Source: Vitellaria paradoxa (Eukaryota; Streptophyta; Magnoliopsida; Ericales; Sapotaceae). From it: a DNA stretch of 64,000 bases. Positions within the stretch are counted from its first letter, which is position 1; each line of letters opens with the position of its first letter. The notes under the pieces are model-generated. The model was not told the DNA's origin. It worked only from the letters and a program-made list of their open reading frames with translations, and searched no databases. Made by a program: the position numbers and the translations under genes. Below, one piece after another: positions 47,055 through 58,944 of this stretch. Location of the stretch: assembly GCA_019916065.1 (NCBI GenBank), contig CM034237.1:25354340-25418339 (forward strand), in the 5' to 3' direction.

Positions 47055-49362
47055 CTAAGAACAATGCTTCTGCCCGGGGCTACCCACACCCCCATTCTTA
47101 CGTTTATCCCCCTTCTTGATATTATTCTTTCGCCTCTGATCAAGCTCATCAACCATATGAAGTTTTTCAAATAAAGGGTTACTAATAGGCACCGAATGAC
47201 ATTCTGAATTTGGAGTTGTAGCCACCCGAGTACCATGCACCACTTGTAGCGGAGAACACGTAATAGGATTTTTTTTTTTTGGGTAAGTAACACGTAATAG
47301 GATTAGTTAATTCCTCATCCCCACCAAGCAATGAAACATCCTTTTGTGGAACCGACTCAAGAGCTAAAGATAATGAACCATCCTCATCTTCTACTTTATC
47401 TTGTAGGACATGAAATCCATTACTAAGACTACAAGAAGCCTGTACCTTAGGGACAACAGGCGGAGGGGAAACATCCACCATAATAGCCTTCCCATTCCAG
47501 CGCACTTCCTTCCACCCAGAGTCTTGCCTCTCCTCCATGGCCCTCGGGGATTTAGAAGATACCCCCAAATCTTTATTAGGTGAGCTAGGCCGAGATGGAG
47601 CATGAGAAGAAATTTCCTTTGGCTTCCATTCCATAGCTTTGACTTTCTTGCAATTCTTCGCTATGTGACCAAACTCCTTGCAAACAACACATCTTTTAGG
47701 CACCCAATTATACTCCACTCTTATTTCCACACAAGAGCCATCAAGTAATTCCATATCAAAGCTCTCGGGAAGGACATCATCTATCCCAATCTCAACACAT
47801 ACCCTTGCAAAATTAATCCTCTTAAAGGATTCGGTCATGTGATCAGCATGCAATGGCCTCCCATCCACACTCGCAATATAGCTAAGGCCTTCCTCCGACC
47901 AATATTCCAAAGGAATATTATAAAAGTGGACCCAAATAGGAACTCTTTTACAACCAGCTCGAGACAAATTCATCCCTACTTTCCACAATTGGAGGAAGAT
48001 AAGCCGCCCACCAAAATACCATGGTCCCCCATCCAACACAAGTCTAGCACTAGAACTATCTGAGAATCGAAAGAAGAAGAAGCCAAACCCATTACTCAAA
48101 ACTTCCAACAGCCCTTTAGAACCCCATAATTTCATAGCATGATTCTGAACTAAGGAAAAAGGCAATTTATCAAGAAAGAAGCCCACAATAGTATTTTCCC
48201 ACCGCAACGCACCTTTATGAACCACCGAAGGAGGAGGCTTGATCTTCATTCTTCCTTCCGAAGGAGACGGTTTAATGTAACTTAACTTCAAACCTTCAGC
48301 TCCTTGCTTAACAACCAAGGCCCAATCCCCTTTCGTTTGATCCTTACTCTCATTTTTAGGATGAGAGGGAGAAGGAATAAACTCCCCTTGCTCCAAGTCA
48401 ATATTTCCAGCTTCTTTAAACAAAACTAGCATTTTCTCATCATCACCAACATGCCCATCATCATTATCAACTTGATCAGCCCAAGAACGTGCCGAGGAAG
48501 GGGAAAAGGAAGGAGAACCAACTTGATTTGCATTATTCAAGACCAGCTTCTTAGTTCCCTTAAAACGAGTGATTAAGTTGTTCAAAGAGTCTTCATCATT
48601 TGTACTCAGCATTTCTTTCACCAGATTCAAAATCACCTCATCATGAGGTTTCCTTCCAACCGTGGCTATAGAGTTATCCTTATCAAGAGACCGAGACTCC
48701 CTCAAGGTTACGTTAGATACTCCATTAGGAAAAACATCAGATTTTGGAACAACCGAAGCATGAGAGTCAACATCAAGTGCATCCATCACCTTTGGTATAG
48801 CCGTCCCTTGAGAAGGCAATACACACGGCAAAGAATATGCAGAAACCCTAGCCGCACCATCATAATGCTGAGAAACCCTAGCCGCTCCTGCATGAGACGG
48901 AGAAACCCTACTCGCACCATCAACATGCTTAGAAACCCTAGCCGCCACATGCACATCTTGTAAATCCCTCTTCGCAGCAAAATCAGCCCCAAGATGAACA
49001 TCAACACACCGGTTATTACGCAATAGAAGAGAAGAAACTCCAGAAGAACTCACCTTAACGTCTTCAACATTCAAAGAAGCATTGCCATGCAAAACCCTAG
49101 CCGCCGGCTTCAAGGAACCCGTAGCCACATCAACATTGTGAATCGGATTTCTGGATTCCTCATCAAACCGCATATGATTCCCATGAAACGCAGTCGAAAC
49201 TCCATGCAACTCGTTGCCAACATCAAGTAAACTATCGCCATTAAGCCCATCTTCAATCGGCAAAACCCTAGTATTATCATTCCGAGAAACCCTAGCCGTA
49301 TGTACCCTTGAAAGATCACCAACTAAAGAAGAAGAAGCAATTGAAATCTTATTATTCGCCAT
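47055..49362 (-). pseudogene. L1 ORF1 (nucleic-acid-binding), frameshifted by a micro-insertion
   Basis: Starts MANNKISIASSSLVGDLSRV at 49362. A Ser/Val-rich N-terminus with reiterated 'AARVS.H.DGAARVS' units (about residues 110-170) is followed by a DUF4283-type domain (WENTIVGFFLDKLPF, LVLDGGPWYFGGRLIFLQLW). A CCHC zinc knuckle then reads CVVCKEFGHIAKNC, near residue 570. ORF1 proteins of plant L1s bind element RNA. A 34-bp insertion/duplication at 47271-47304 shifts the frame, ending it early at 47182. Past it the original frame resumes (HGTRVATTPNSECHSVP) to a stop at 47055, just before ORF2. Confidence 0.88.
47255..47304 (-). mobile_element. Micro-insertion ACTTACCC-poly(A) inside L1 ORF1, exact 16-bp TSD
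   Basis: AACACGTAATAGGATT at 47255-47270 is repeated exactly at 47289-47304. Between them are 10 T's and GGGTAAGT, the complement of ACTTACCC-poly(A). The net gain is 34 bp. Confidence 0.88.
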
Positions 49363-49899
49363 GAAAATCAGAAAAAACCCGTAGGTTCTCCACTCTAGAG
49401 AGAGAAGCTAGAGAGAGAGACTCTTATCCTTGTCAGCTTTCAAAGACACAACGTAAGAAGCTCCCTCCCTGGTTGGGAGTTCAAGAGATTGGATTGGTAA
49501 TGAATTTTAAGGTTTTAAATTTTTATGAAAATGCTTGTTTATTTCCCTCCCTGGTTGGGAGTTTGCCTCTTTTTACATCTTAGAAAACTTCTCTTGTTCA
49601 AAATCCTAAGATTTTATCATGTTACTTGCATATTCAAAGTTCTATATTCCACTAAGGGCGAATCCAAGAATTTATGTGGGTGGGCATTAATTGTAAGACG
49701 CATAAATAGTTTAATTCTTATATACTACATAAAATTTTCATTGATAAAAGGGCCAAAAGTCGATATGCATGTGGTATAGAAATAAATAAAACCTTACAAA
49801 AAGGTTTTAATTAAACCCCTTTACAAAAAATGAGACTGGTCGTAGCCATTTACAAATTGGCCTTGTCGTGTTTTCATATTTGATAGCTTATGATAATGT

Positions 49900-51237
49900 T
49901 ATTATCAATGCAATTGAAAATGTCATTCTCTATATTTACAATCACGTTATCAGTCATCAATTGATCACCTATTTGATTACGTAATCAATTCTTCACAATT
50001 TTAATAGTTGAAAAAGCTCTCTCTATTGTGGCAGTTAAAACTGGCAAGATCAATGCCAATGTCACAAGTAAGTAGACTAATAGATGTACCACATATTTTT
50101 TTGTCAAGCATTTTTTGAGCAAGTTTCCCAATCCCTACTAGATATGAAAATTCAATATTAGAACGCATATTAATGATATAATTATCTAACTGATCAAAAA
50201 GTATGATGAGTTCTTTCAGATAAAATTGGGCAAGACGTACCAATTTCTCTTTGTCAAAAACTAATAAGGAATCAGAAGGACTCAAACGTTCCATGCAATG
50301 AAGCAGCTCAGTGTTTGACTCAGTAAAACGGGTATTTAGCTACTAAAGTTGCATATCTATGACAATATAAAGCAACTCAACTCGATAATATTGTAAATTT
50401 GTCTTTTCTTGAGTACGTTGATCTTCCCCGAGCTTTAAAGATCCCCTTCATCTCTGGAACAACTATCTCATGTTTTTAAAAAAAAGATGAGACATCATCA
50501 ATAAATGAACTCCTGTCAGATTCCCTCATTATTTGAAGTCGTCGGTTGGATACTTGAACTAATTTCATGGGATTCACGATATCTTGATCTTTTCTTTGTA
50601 ATGCCTGTGATAACTCATTTATGATCCTCAATATGCTTCTCATCAGGTGAAGATTGAATATAAACTCAAAAGATTACGCAAATGCAAAAGAACATTCATT
50701 CACTTTTTATTTTTGTTTTTCATTTAAACCATCTTCTAAAACTATCTCAAGTGCATCAATCACTGATGAGAACATATCAATTAATCAAGCTAATTTGAGA
50801 ATAATAATGAGAACCCCAATGTGCATGACAAGCACATTTAAGATTAGTTTCCTGATTTAGGCCTCACCCACTTAGATGTTCCTTATTACCAAGTCATTCA
50901 AGAACTCGAGCTGTTTGTTTGTCCTTAAGAATATTTTGTTGTTTACATGAGATTCCCATGACATTCACAATATTAGCAACCAAGTTGAAGAGAGTAATAA
51001 TTTGAACATGATTTTTTTGCCATAGCCAAGAGCTAATTGCAACTGATGAGAAAAACAATGGACATAATATGCATATGCATTCTCCTTCATTATAAAAGCC
51101 TTAAGACCACTGAATTCATCTCGCATATTACTAGTCTCATCATAACCTTACCCCATACAATCTTGATAAGCTCAATTTATGCCCTAGCAAATAAATCTTC
51201 TATAGCTATCTAATTGAAAGAGTATTGGTATTAGTAA
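49900..51237 (-). pseudogene. hAT transposase pseudogene, C-terminal half
   Basis: Reading across stops and frames gives TNTNTLSI..LLGHKLSLSRL, MKENAYAYYVHCFSHQLQL, DMFSSVIDALEIVLEDG, LNDEQ-type linker, SPSDSLLVFDKEKLVRLAQF and, at 49960-50120, the dimerisation block LALILPVLTATIERAFSTIK then IKIVKN. These are the conserved blocks of plant TTF-type/ZMYM1-like hAT proteins in the right order. The copy is riddled with nonsense codons. Confidence 0.82.
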
Positions 51238-51842
51238 TGTTGACACCCCAATTTTGCCCCCTTTACTTAAAAGTTATAGTATTTGATACTTTTAGTTAAA
51301 TGGTGCTCAACTGATTAAAATCTCTTAATCGTGGGATATGTCAAAGAATCAGAATCAACAAAAAGCAAACATTCAGCGAAATGACGATTTTGCCCCTAGA
51401 AATAAGAAGAAGTCAAGTTGAAGGCTCAGATCAAGTAGAAGGCCCCCAAATTGCATAGACCCATCTAAGACACCAAAATTAAAGATCTCTGCATCAATAA
51501 AGCATCCAGAGTTTAGAGTCAAGGGTTAATTCTATACAGAGGTCGAGAATGGCCTCTAGCTACACACCCAAAGGACGATATTGATCGGAATGCTCAGATT
51601 AATCCAGAAACATACAAGAAGAAACATGTCTATTTGTTAATCTTACATATTATTGATGATGTTTTGTTATACTTCAATGCAATTTTAGAGCTAATTATAT
51701 GTTTTTGAACAGATTTATAAACTTGATCAGTTTTTATTTTGTGTTGTGGATTTCTAGTAAAAAGGATCAAGAATGAGGAGTAGGAAACCAAGTCGATGCA
51801 AGGAACTAGAGAAACATTGAGTTTGGAGGAATGGAGAACATA

Positions 51843-52096
51843 AGATTCGAATTCATGGAAGCAGGATTCGAACCTAAATGAGAAAAAAAAAAACAAAATT
51901 TCACATACTAGAAATTGGATTCGAATCCAAGAAATCAAGATTCAAATCTAAAACAAAGGTTGGAACACACTGGAATTCAGATTTGAATCCAACCAAGGAG
52001 GATTCGAATCTGCACACAGCAAACAACTTTCTGAGCCTACTAGAATTAGGATTCAAGTCCAGAAAGGAAGGATTCAAATCCTCTGGATTCGAATCC
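51843..52096. repeat. Cluster of palindromic GGATTCGAATCC motifs
   Basis: Exact GGATTCGAATCC occurs at 51917-51928 and 52085-52096. At least six variants (for example GGATTCGAATCT at 52000 and GGATTCAAATCC at 52070) fill the 250 bp between. It lies in the U3 part of the Ogre-like LTR. Confidence 0.85.
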
Positions 52097-53793
52097 TACG
52101 ACTATTGAGAGTTCAAATTGGGATGTATTGAAGATTTTTCTTTTTTAATTTTCATTTTACCTCTCTTTTCGATGATTTTTGGGGAGATTTTTAAGGAAGG
52201 ATAAACAAAAGGAAATAAAGGATTGTGTGGGGCAGGGTTTATATATAAACAGATGGTTATGGAGGGTTATTCATCATCTTCATCTCTCTCCCTCTCTCTG
52301 TAAAAACCTTAGGATGGATTGCTTTTGTAACTAAGCTTCAAGCTTAGCTTATAAGTTTGATTTATTAATGCAAAGTTTTGGTATTTAAGTTCTCTATCGT
52401 ATGGTTATAAAGTGTTTGTTTTCATCATAAATTTGTAAGATTTCATCCTAAAAATATTATTGATTTTTCATTGACAGAAAAATAAGATTTGTCACAAAGA
52501 ATGTTTAGATTCAGTTTTTTGAATCTTTGTTGACAGAAAATATTTTAAGGTATGAAAAATCCTTTGATTATTTCATTTGCAAACTCTAGGGCTTAATTTC
52601 TTAAAATTGAAAACACTACCATTCTGGAACGTCAGCTGAAAATAATTTTCGATCGGGTTGCACTATTATAGCAATTCAATTGAGTAATAAAAATGCGTTA
52701 ATAAATCAAAACTTGCAAGATAAAAAAAGGGGGAAATCCAAAGCTTAAGTCATTTACTTATTTTTCTTTCCGAATCAACCATTTTCCAAATCTACAAAAA
52801 TCAGTTTTATTTCCTTTACCACTGAAAGATTCCAAACATCTTTTCCCAGCGGATGACCCTGGACCTATTTGGGTTACTACTTGGCATTACCTTGCACTTG
52901 GGGAATTGACAAGCAGTACACAACATCCTAGGACATGCCAAAGGACATAGAGTGGGCTCAGAACAGTCAAAATGCTGCTCCAGAGGTTATCTAGGCTCCG
53001 TCGACTAAAAATGGCTCCCACTGACGAGAAGGAAGCTATTGGTGCACCAAACACAATTTGAGCATCCAGACGAAGCTGAAATGTCTTCAAATTGCACAAG
53101 AATATTAAGGGTAAGATTTCTTAGGAAATAGCACCATAGCCTTGACTAAAAAATTCATTAATATTTTATAAATTCATAAAAGTGTATAGAGTCCTGCCAA
53201 TGGCATTTTTGGACTCCTTATACCCAAAATGGTAGGAGGTGTCATCCTGGTGGTGCCTTCAAGGGTTAGGCGAATTGGCTGACACTACCTTTGTTTTACC
53301 CTGTTTTGGAGCAGCAATTTTCAAATACACATAACTTGGTCCTAAATTTTGACCTAATTGGTTTAATTCTCTTCAAAAATGCTTGGGAGATCTCTGGAGC
53401 TCCCAAAACTATGAAGAACATCTTAGAATGACCCAAACCTATTAGGGCAAGACCTGAACTTAGCCAAACATGGCTTGAGGCAGGGGCTCAGGTCAAGTGA
53501 ACCATTTTTTTGGCCTAGCTGCCATTTAGCTTGCCACCATGTTGCTGCCAAACATAGTGGCAAGCATCTTGCCTACCTCGAATGGTAAGATGTTTAGCCT
53601 AACCTATTTTGAAATCAGGCTTGCCCATAGCTCTAAGTAGACATGTTTGCCCGTCCTGATGGGTAGAGAAGACTACCAAATGGCCCTGGCAAAGAGTTTT
53701 GCCTGTCTAGCTGGGCAAATATGTTTGCTCGAGGACCCGACCAATCATTCTTTCTTGTTTAGCCTAGCAGAAGAGTTGTTCGACTAGAGAATT

Positions 53794-53802
53794 TATAAAT
53801 AG
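53794..53802 (+). promoter_or_regulatory. TATA box of the Ogre-like LTR
   Basis: TATAAATAG is followed 25-35 bp later by CATTTCATTCAACACTCAGC, a plausible start of transcription. Confidence 0.5.
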
Positions 53803-54079
53803 GGGCCTTTCCCTCCTCATTTCATTCAACACTCAGCACTTAAAGCTCTCAAGTCCAGACCTTCTCTCTCTCAAAAAAGTTCATGTCGGTATAATTTTCT
53901 CTCTCTAGAAAATTTTTATTTTATCTTTTAATTCAATGTATTTGTATAATTAGAATAAAGTAACTTTAATTTTGTAAATTGAAATATTTTGTTAATGAAA
54001 GAAACTCAGATCATAATTCAATTTCGGGTTAGACCTGATACGTGATATTGATCAGATTTACTCTAGATAAATTTTGTAA

Positions 54080-54490
54080 AATTTCAGACATCATACATAT
54101 ATCATGCTCACATCATACTACCATACCATATCATCATTCTGTCATGCTATACCATATTATAAAAGCATGTCAACCATACCATGTTGTGCCATAACATAAT
54201 ACTACTATACTAGGCCATGCCGAATACCATATTTACTATGCCATGTCATCCCTCCCATGTTATATCATGTCATTGTCATCGTCATCCTATATTATGCTAA
54301 TATGCTGCATTGCCATGCGATGCTATGTTATATCATGCCATGATCATGCTATGCCATGCTAACATGTCTTATCACCATACCACATCATACTATAATATGT
54401 TAGGACATCATTTACCATCCTAGTACATGTTGTGACATGTCATACATCATGTTGTAACATGCCTGTACATATCTTGTCATGCTAGAACAC
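54080..54490. repeat. Low-complexity CATGC/CCATAC tract in the LTR
   Basis: About 400 bp built from permuted CATG, CCATAC, ATCATGC and ATGTCAT words without a fixed period. Confidence 0.75.
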
Positions 54491-56002
54491 ATTCAAATAT
54501 GTAAATACACATCCACTAGGGTTGACATAGTCTTAGAAATCAAATGCTTACCAATTTAGAGTATTCACTTGAGTAAGCAAGGCTTTAAAGACTAGGAATG
54601 ACTTAGGATTGGCTAAGTCGACGATTTTTAAGTAATGACTTCTATTAGACATGTTTGACATGCATTCCTGAACTGTCATCTATGTTAGAATATAAGTTGT
54701 CATTACATTTAACAAGTCCATAGCATATTAGATTATAGAAATCGCATCACTCACATCACACTAGTCTTCTAGGCACATAGACTTAATCATCATCATCAGG
54801 AACTAAGCTCTCGATTAGAGCTGAGTTCCTTTCCTAAATGATAACTATCTTTTCATTTGGAGCAAGGCTTTTTTCCCTAATTAACAATTTCCCAGTTATG
54901 CACTGGGCACTAACTGCCCTTGTTTCCTTGGAGTGAGGCTCTTTTTTTAAATTATGCATGAGGTGCTAATTGTCTTCTTTTATCTGAAGTAAAGCTCTCT
55001 TCTCATGTTACACGTGAGGTGCTAACTTTCATTTCAGCCCTAGAGCTAGGATCTCATAATACAAAGATGATTACTTTTAATACATACCTAGAGCTAGGCT
55101 CTTTTATCTTTCCACTTAAACATGTAGCTTCAACCATAGGTTATAAGCTACGGTGACCTGATCCTTCTCACAAGGTACATACGTAGCTCAAGTGCGGTCT
55201 CCACGGTCTTCATTAGACCATCAGCGCTACGTGCTAACTTAGACTTAGAGTGAGGCTCTTGCATTTGCATACTTTTGAACCACTTTAGGTTTGAACTACG
55301 TTGACTTGATCTGTTTACAGGGTACGCAGGCAACTTGAGGAGATAGCTCGAGTCTGATCACCTTGGTCTTTATAGACCATATTTCAATCATCACTTCATT
55401 TCTAGTATACACACACTTATAAAGACTATATAAGCTTGCATATTTAACTCTATACAGAATATTAGCATATAAAAACTCCATAGGGTGCATCATCGCCGCA
55501 TAGGTAAATATTACACGACACTCGCACATACGAGCTAAGCTCTGTCACCTCATATTTCATATATCATTTGTATTCATGAGTTATATGCTATGATCATTAT
55601 AAATCCAATATTATATTGTGAGATCACGACTATAGAGAGTGGAAAGGCACTATGGATATCCCTAGGTATCTAGGGGTAACGGTTTCCGTGCGTAGCTGAA
55701 TCGCCAGACCTACTATCTCTAATTACACAGACTAGTCAAGAGTCACAAAAAAAATGAGCCTTTATCACACTTTCAAAAATCATAAATCAAAAGACTTTTA
55801 AACTTAAAGTAAAATTTGGGTTTCTCGACACATCCATTTTGAAAATGGTGGGTGGCGACTCCTAGTCTTTATAATTAAAGGTCTTATTTCAAAATCAAAA
55901 CATATTTTTATTATTTGGGTGATCTTGGACTCATCATGTGGCAAGAAAGACTCATGACTCACGCTCGTCGGCCTAGCGGGCGGATCTGGTCATAAGAAGT
56001 AA

Positions 56003-57000
56003 AATGTTCAAAATCTAAAAGGTGTTCCACTACATGTCATTTCTTGTCTAGAAATCACAATACAATAGCCATTTGCTCTTTTGTTGACATATCATGTGAT
56101 TTGTTAATAAGAATAGAAACAAGTGCAGGACCAAGATGAGTAGCTATAACAATGGATATTTCAGTAGTAGTTACATTTATAAGTCTTTTTGAATTTAAAG
56201 TGTTGTCAACTTGAGATTCTCATGAGCATTTTCAAAACAACAGCTCTAATATCCTCTTTGTGATTACTAAGAAATCTAAGAAGCTGAAAGAAGTTTCCTT
56301 GATAATTTGAATTCTTATATTCATTGTGACCATGAAATGTAAGCCGCTACCTTAGAAGATATCGAATACAATCAATGGAGGCATACAACTAGGTTCTGTA
56401 CTCACCCCAAGCTTGGTTTGATTGTTTGAAAAACATAGTTTCAATACTTTGCTTTGGATTTAATACATCTTGATATTTCCTCCAAGCTTGGTTGTGAGAA
56501 CTATTTATATCTCTAATATGTGTTTGAAACTTATCTATTATCCTCCAATATGAAAAACCCTCATTAATAAATGTTTCACCACCGGCTTGCTCTCCTACAT
56601 CTGGTTTAAAAAGATAATAGCATAGACAAAATGTTGCATCCTCTGATATACTATATTCAAGTTAGTTTTCAAACTGAAAAATACCAAGCTTGGTTAAATC
56701 ATTGTAGTTTAACACTAATTTTTTTTCTTTTTCATTTCTTTTTTTTTGGTTAAAAAGTTGTGATTAAGAGGTTGACAAGAACCTCTTTGTAGATAAGTTT
56801 TGCGAACTTGGTCTTGGATATGGATTATATTCCATAATCTATTGTCATTTTCTAAGATCTGATGGAAGATCTACCAAATTAATATTTACATGACTTTTTT
56901 TTTTTTGGTGAATAATCATCACATCTTTTGGCAGGAGGTGATAACTTTAACTCAAAATTTTTCTTGAAGTATTTTTCTATAACTGTTTAAGAAATTTAGT
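56003..57000 (-). pseudogene. hAT transposase pseudogene, N-terminal half (TTF zinc finger)
   Basis: The - strand reads VDLPSDLRK, MEYNPYPRP, STKRFLSTS, FENQLEYSISEDATFCL, YYLFKPDVGEQAGGETFI, WRIIDKFQTHIRDIN, CIRYLLR, LGPALVSILINKSHDMSTKE and QMAIVL. This is the TTF-type zinc finger and following hAT region of ZMYM1-like plant proteins. It contains several stops and shifts. It continues into the C-terminal half beyond the LTR insertion. Confidence 0.82.
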
Positions 57001-57412
57001 AAAAAGAAGGGATTTATACACCTATATTGCAATTGATAAGACAATCGCTAACAAATTGAAGGAGATATTGTAGTAGAAAACAGATATAAGTGCACAACGA
57101 ACAAAAAAAGAAATCAATATTGAAAAAACAAAGCATCATTTGAAGTTCTGTTTTATCTGACTTTTTTCACCGAGTTTCGATTTTTTTGGACCGATCATAG
57201 CAAAAATGCAAACCTATCTGAATAATGCCTGGAAATGCAAGATATAGTTATAATTCATATGGCTAAAAAAAGGTACCTTGATGCAGTCACTTTTCTGCCA
57301 CAATTGCCATTTACAAAGCAGCACTGAAGCATACTCCTTGTGGTAAGTATTCTTTTTTCTTTATTTCCTTCCACAAAAAATTGAGAAATTATAAATCAAA
57401 TCCACCTCTAGC

Positions 57413-57641
57413 TGGAATGCAATTTTTTTTTCTAATGATTCAGACAGGTTTGCATTTCTGTCATCCTTATTACCGTATTTTTCTATTTTTCTATATTTTT
57501 AATCTTTTATTTTTTTGACGGATTCAAAGAAACCCTCCATCGCCAAATTAGGGGGTTTTTCCTTTTCATATAGATTTAGCCGATGCCAATTCATAATCCT
57601 TTTCATATATATATATATATATATACATTTTTATGTACCCA
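57413..57641. other. Short AT-rich spacer with (AT)n run
   Basis: An (AT)n run lies at 57607-57624. No gene. Confidence 0.6.
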
Positions 57642-58040
57642 GTAGAGGTGGGAAATTTCACGGGGTGGGAAATTTCACCCGTGAACCTGTCTAATTAAAT
57701 CAGAATTAAATGATTTTAGATTAATTAAAATAATTAAATAGGTCTAATTGAGTTAACGATAAATAATCCATTAACACCCGATTAAAAACCCTTTTTTCTC
57801 GTCACACACAGTCACACTATGTGTCTGTTCTCTTTTTCTCACAAACAGACGCCCAACTCCGCCTCCTCTGCACACAAGAGAGGATGATCAAGAAGGATGC
57901 TTACCTTTTCTAATATACATCTCTGTGTGTGTTTAATATATATACATATATATATATATGTGAATCTACTATCATAATTATAATTTAATAGTCGATTCTG
58001 AGCAGAGGCCTTCACACCAGGGTTGATCACATATGTCTGG

Positions 58041-58651
58041 TTCAAGCAATAACACTAATTACGTTTACTATCTCTTCTCCTAACACTAACTTAATTGTAA
58101 TAATCCTATCTCCACGGCGTTTCACATTAACTATATCTTCTTTTAGGTCCTTACTTACTACTATGCCGACCCTATTTCTCGATCTATTAAGTCCCGTATA
58201 CCATAACTTATACTCAGTCTTCTCAATCTCTTTAGCTTTCTGTCCCACCCACTTCGTCTCTTGCAAGCAAGCAATTGCGATTCTTCTCTTTTCCATTGTA
58301 TCCACCACTTCCATAAGTTTCCCAGTTAAGCTCCCAATATTCTAAGTACCTAATCTCAGCCTTCTATTTTGGACTAGCTTTCTTGCCCCCCCACCCATCC
58401 AGGAAAGTGCGAGGACCCTTGCCTATTTAACACTGCACCCGGGCGCCGATGCAGCTGTCCTTACTTATTTAACACTGTACTCAGACCATACAGCGCGTCG
58501 CTAAGTAGGGAACGCCCCCACGAAATCTCATTAGGTGTCAGAAAATTCATAAAAAAATTCGATAAAGTTTTACGTTGGTTGTTGACTACCTAACACAACC
58601 CTCCTCCTTTATCTGGGCTTAGGACCGGCCATGAAAAAAACATAGGCGGAG
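58041..58651 (-). pseudogene. RTE-type LINE, 5' UTR and endonuclease fragment
   Basis: From 58651 down: a GC-richer leader (GCGACGCGC, GGCGCCCGGGTGCAG), then a frame reading RLRLGT, TAG, NIGSLTGKLMEVVDTM, KRRIAIACLQETKWVG and NRSRNRVGIVVSKDL, with KRRGDRIITIKLVLGEEIVN after it. This is the start of the RTE AP-endonuclease, with the catalytic Glu in QETKW. It breaks off near 58041. The TAG is one C-to-T step from CAG (Gln). Confidence 0.82.
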
Positions 58652-58944
58652 TTTAATTAATTCAAGTAATATGAAATAAATTTTATAATTATTTTTAACA
58701 AATAATATAATTAAATTAAAAATTTTATTAGAAATAAATAATATAACTGAAATAATTAAATTAAATTAATTAATAATTGTTAATTTAATTTATTTAATTA
58801 AATTAACTTAAATATATTAAATTATTTTAATTATTTTAAAATTAATTTAATAAAATATATTTCATATTAATTTAATTAAAGAGTAATAGGATAAATTTCC
58901 ACAGCCCTCGAATGCTATTCAATGCTATAAAATAAATCAACAAT

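Larger units (their letters stand above)
43148..49539 (-). mobile_element. L1-type LINE retrotransposon, apparently full length, 17-bp TSD
   Basis: A 6.4-kb unit with ORF1 and ORF2 in tandem on the - strand and a 3' poly(A) (T run at 43148). TATTTCCCTCCCTGGTT is duplicated exactly at 43131-43147 and 49540-49556. A 230-bp 3' UTR (43148-43380) contains two CAGGGGCATACCCC(C/T)GGA blocks. At the 5' side, 49462-49480 repeats target-derived sequence (CTCCCTCCCTGGTTGGGAG), so the last 80 bp before the TSD may be a junction artefact rather than LINE. Confidence 0.93.
51238..55997 (+). mobile_element. Ogre/Tat-like Ty3/gypsy solo LTR, 4.76 kb, inside the hAT transposase
   Basis: Starts TGTTGACACCCCAATTTTGC and ends GGTCATAAGA, where the related copy at 290 ends CATAACA. 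The 5-bp TSD is AGTAA (51233-51237 and 55998-56002). Removing the unit and one TSD rejoins the hAT frame exactly (EHF/TNTNT), which confirms the ends. A TATA box (TATAAATAG, 53794-53802) followed by a leader-like CT-rich stretch fits an LTR with about 2.55 kb of U3. Two related blocks near 55145 and 55300 (GGTAC..ACGTAG-type and GGGTACGCAGGCAAC) are typical of Tat-clade LTRs. No internal region, so a solo LTR. Confidence 0.85.
49651..57412 (-). mobile_element. hAT transposon (TTF/ZMYM1-type transposase), interrupted by a gypsy solo LTR
   Basis: A degraded transposase on the - strand spans about 57000 to about 49900 and is split at 51238-55997. Candidate termini are CTAAGGGCGAATCC at 49653 and, inverted, CTAGAGGTGGATTTG near 57411. 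They resemble each other and the ends known for this hAT type, but no 8-bp TSD was found. Without the LTR the element would be about 3.0 kb. Confidence 0.65.

Noticed and set aside
56880..56930. Poly(T) next to GGTGAAT, considered as another micro-insertion
   Set aside because: The hAT transposase sequence reads through it naturally (a Lys-rich segment) and no convincing direct repeat flanks it.
49653..57411. An 8-bp TSD for the TTF-type hAT
   Set aside because: Flanks do not match at the candidate ends (ATTCCA and TGGAAT are inverted, not direct), so the element span is only approximate.
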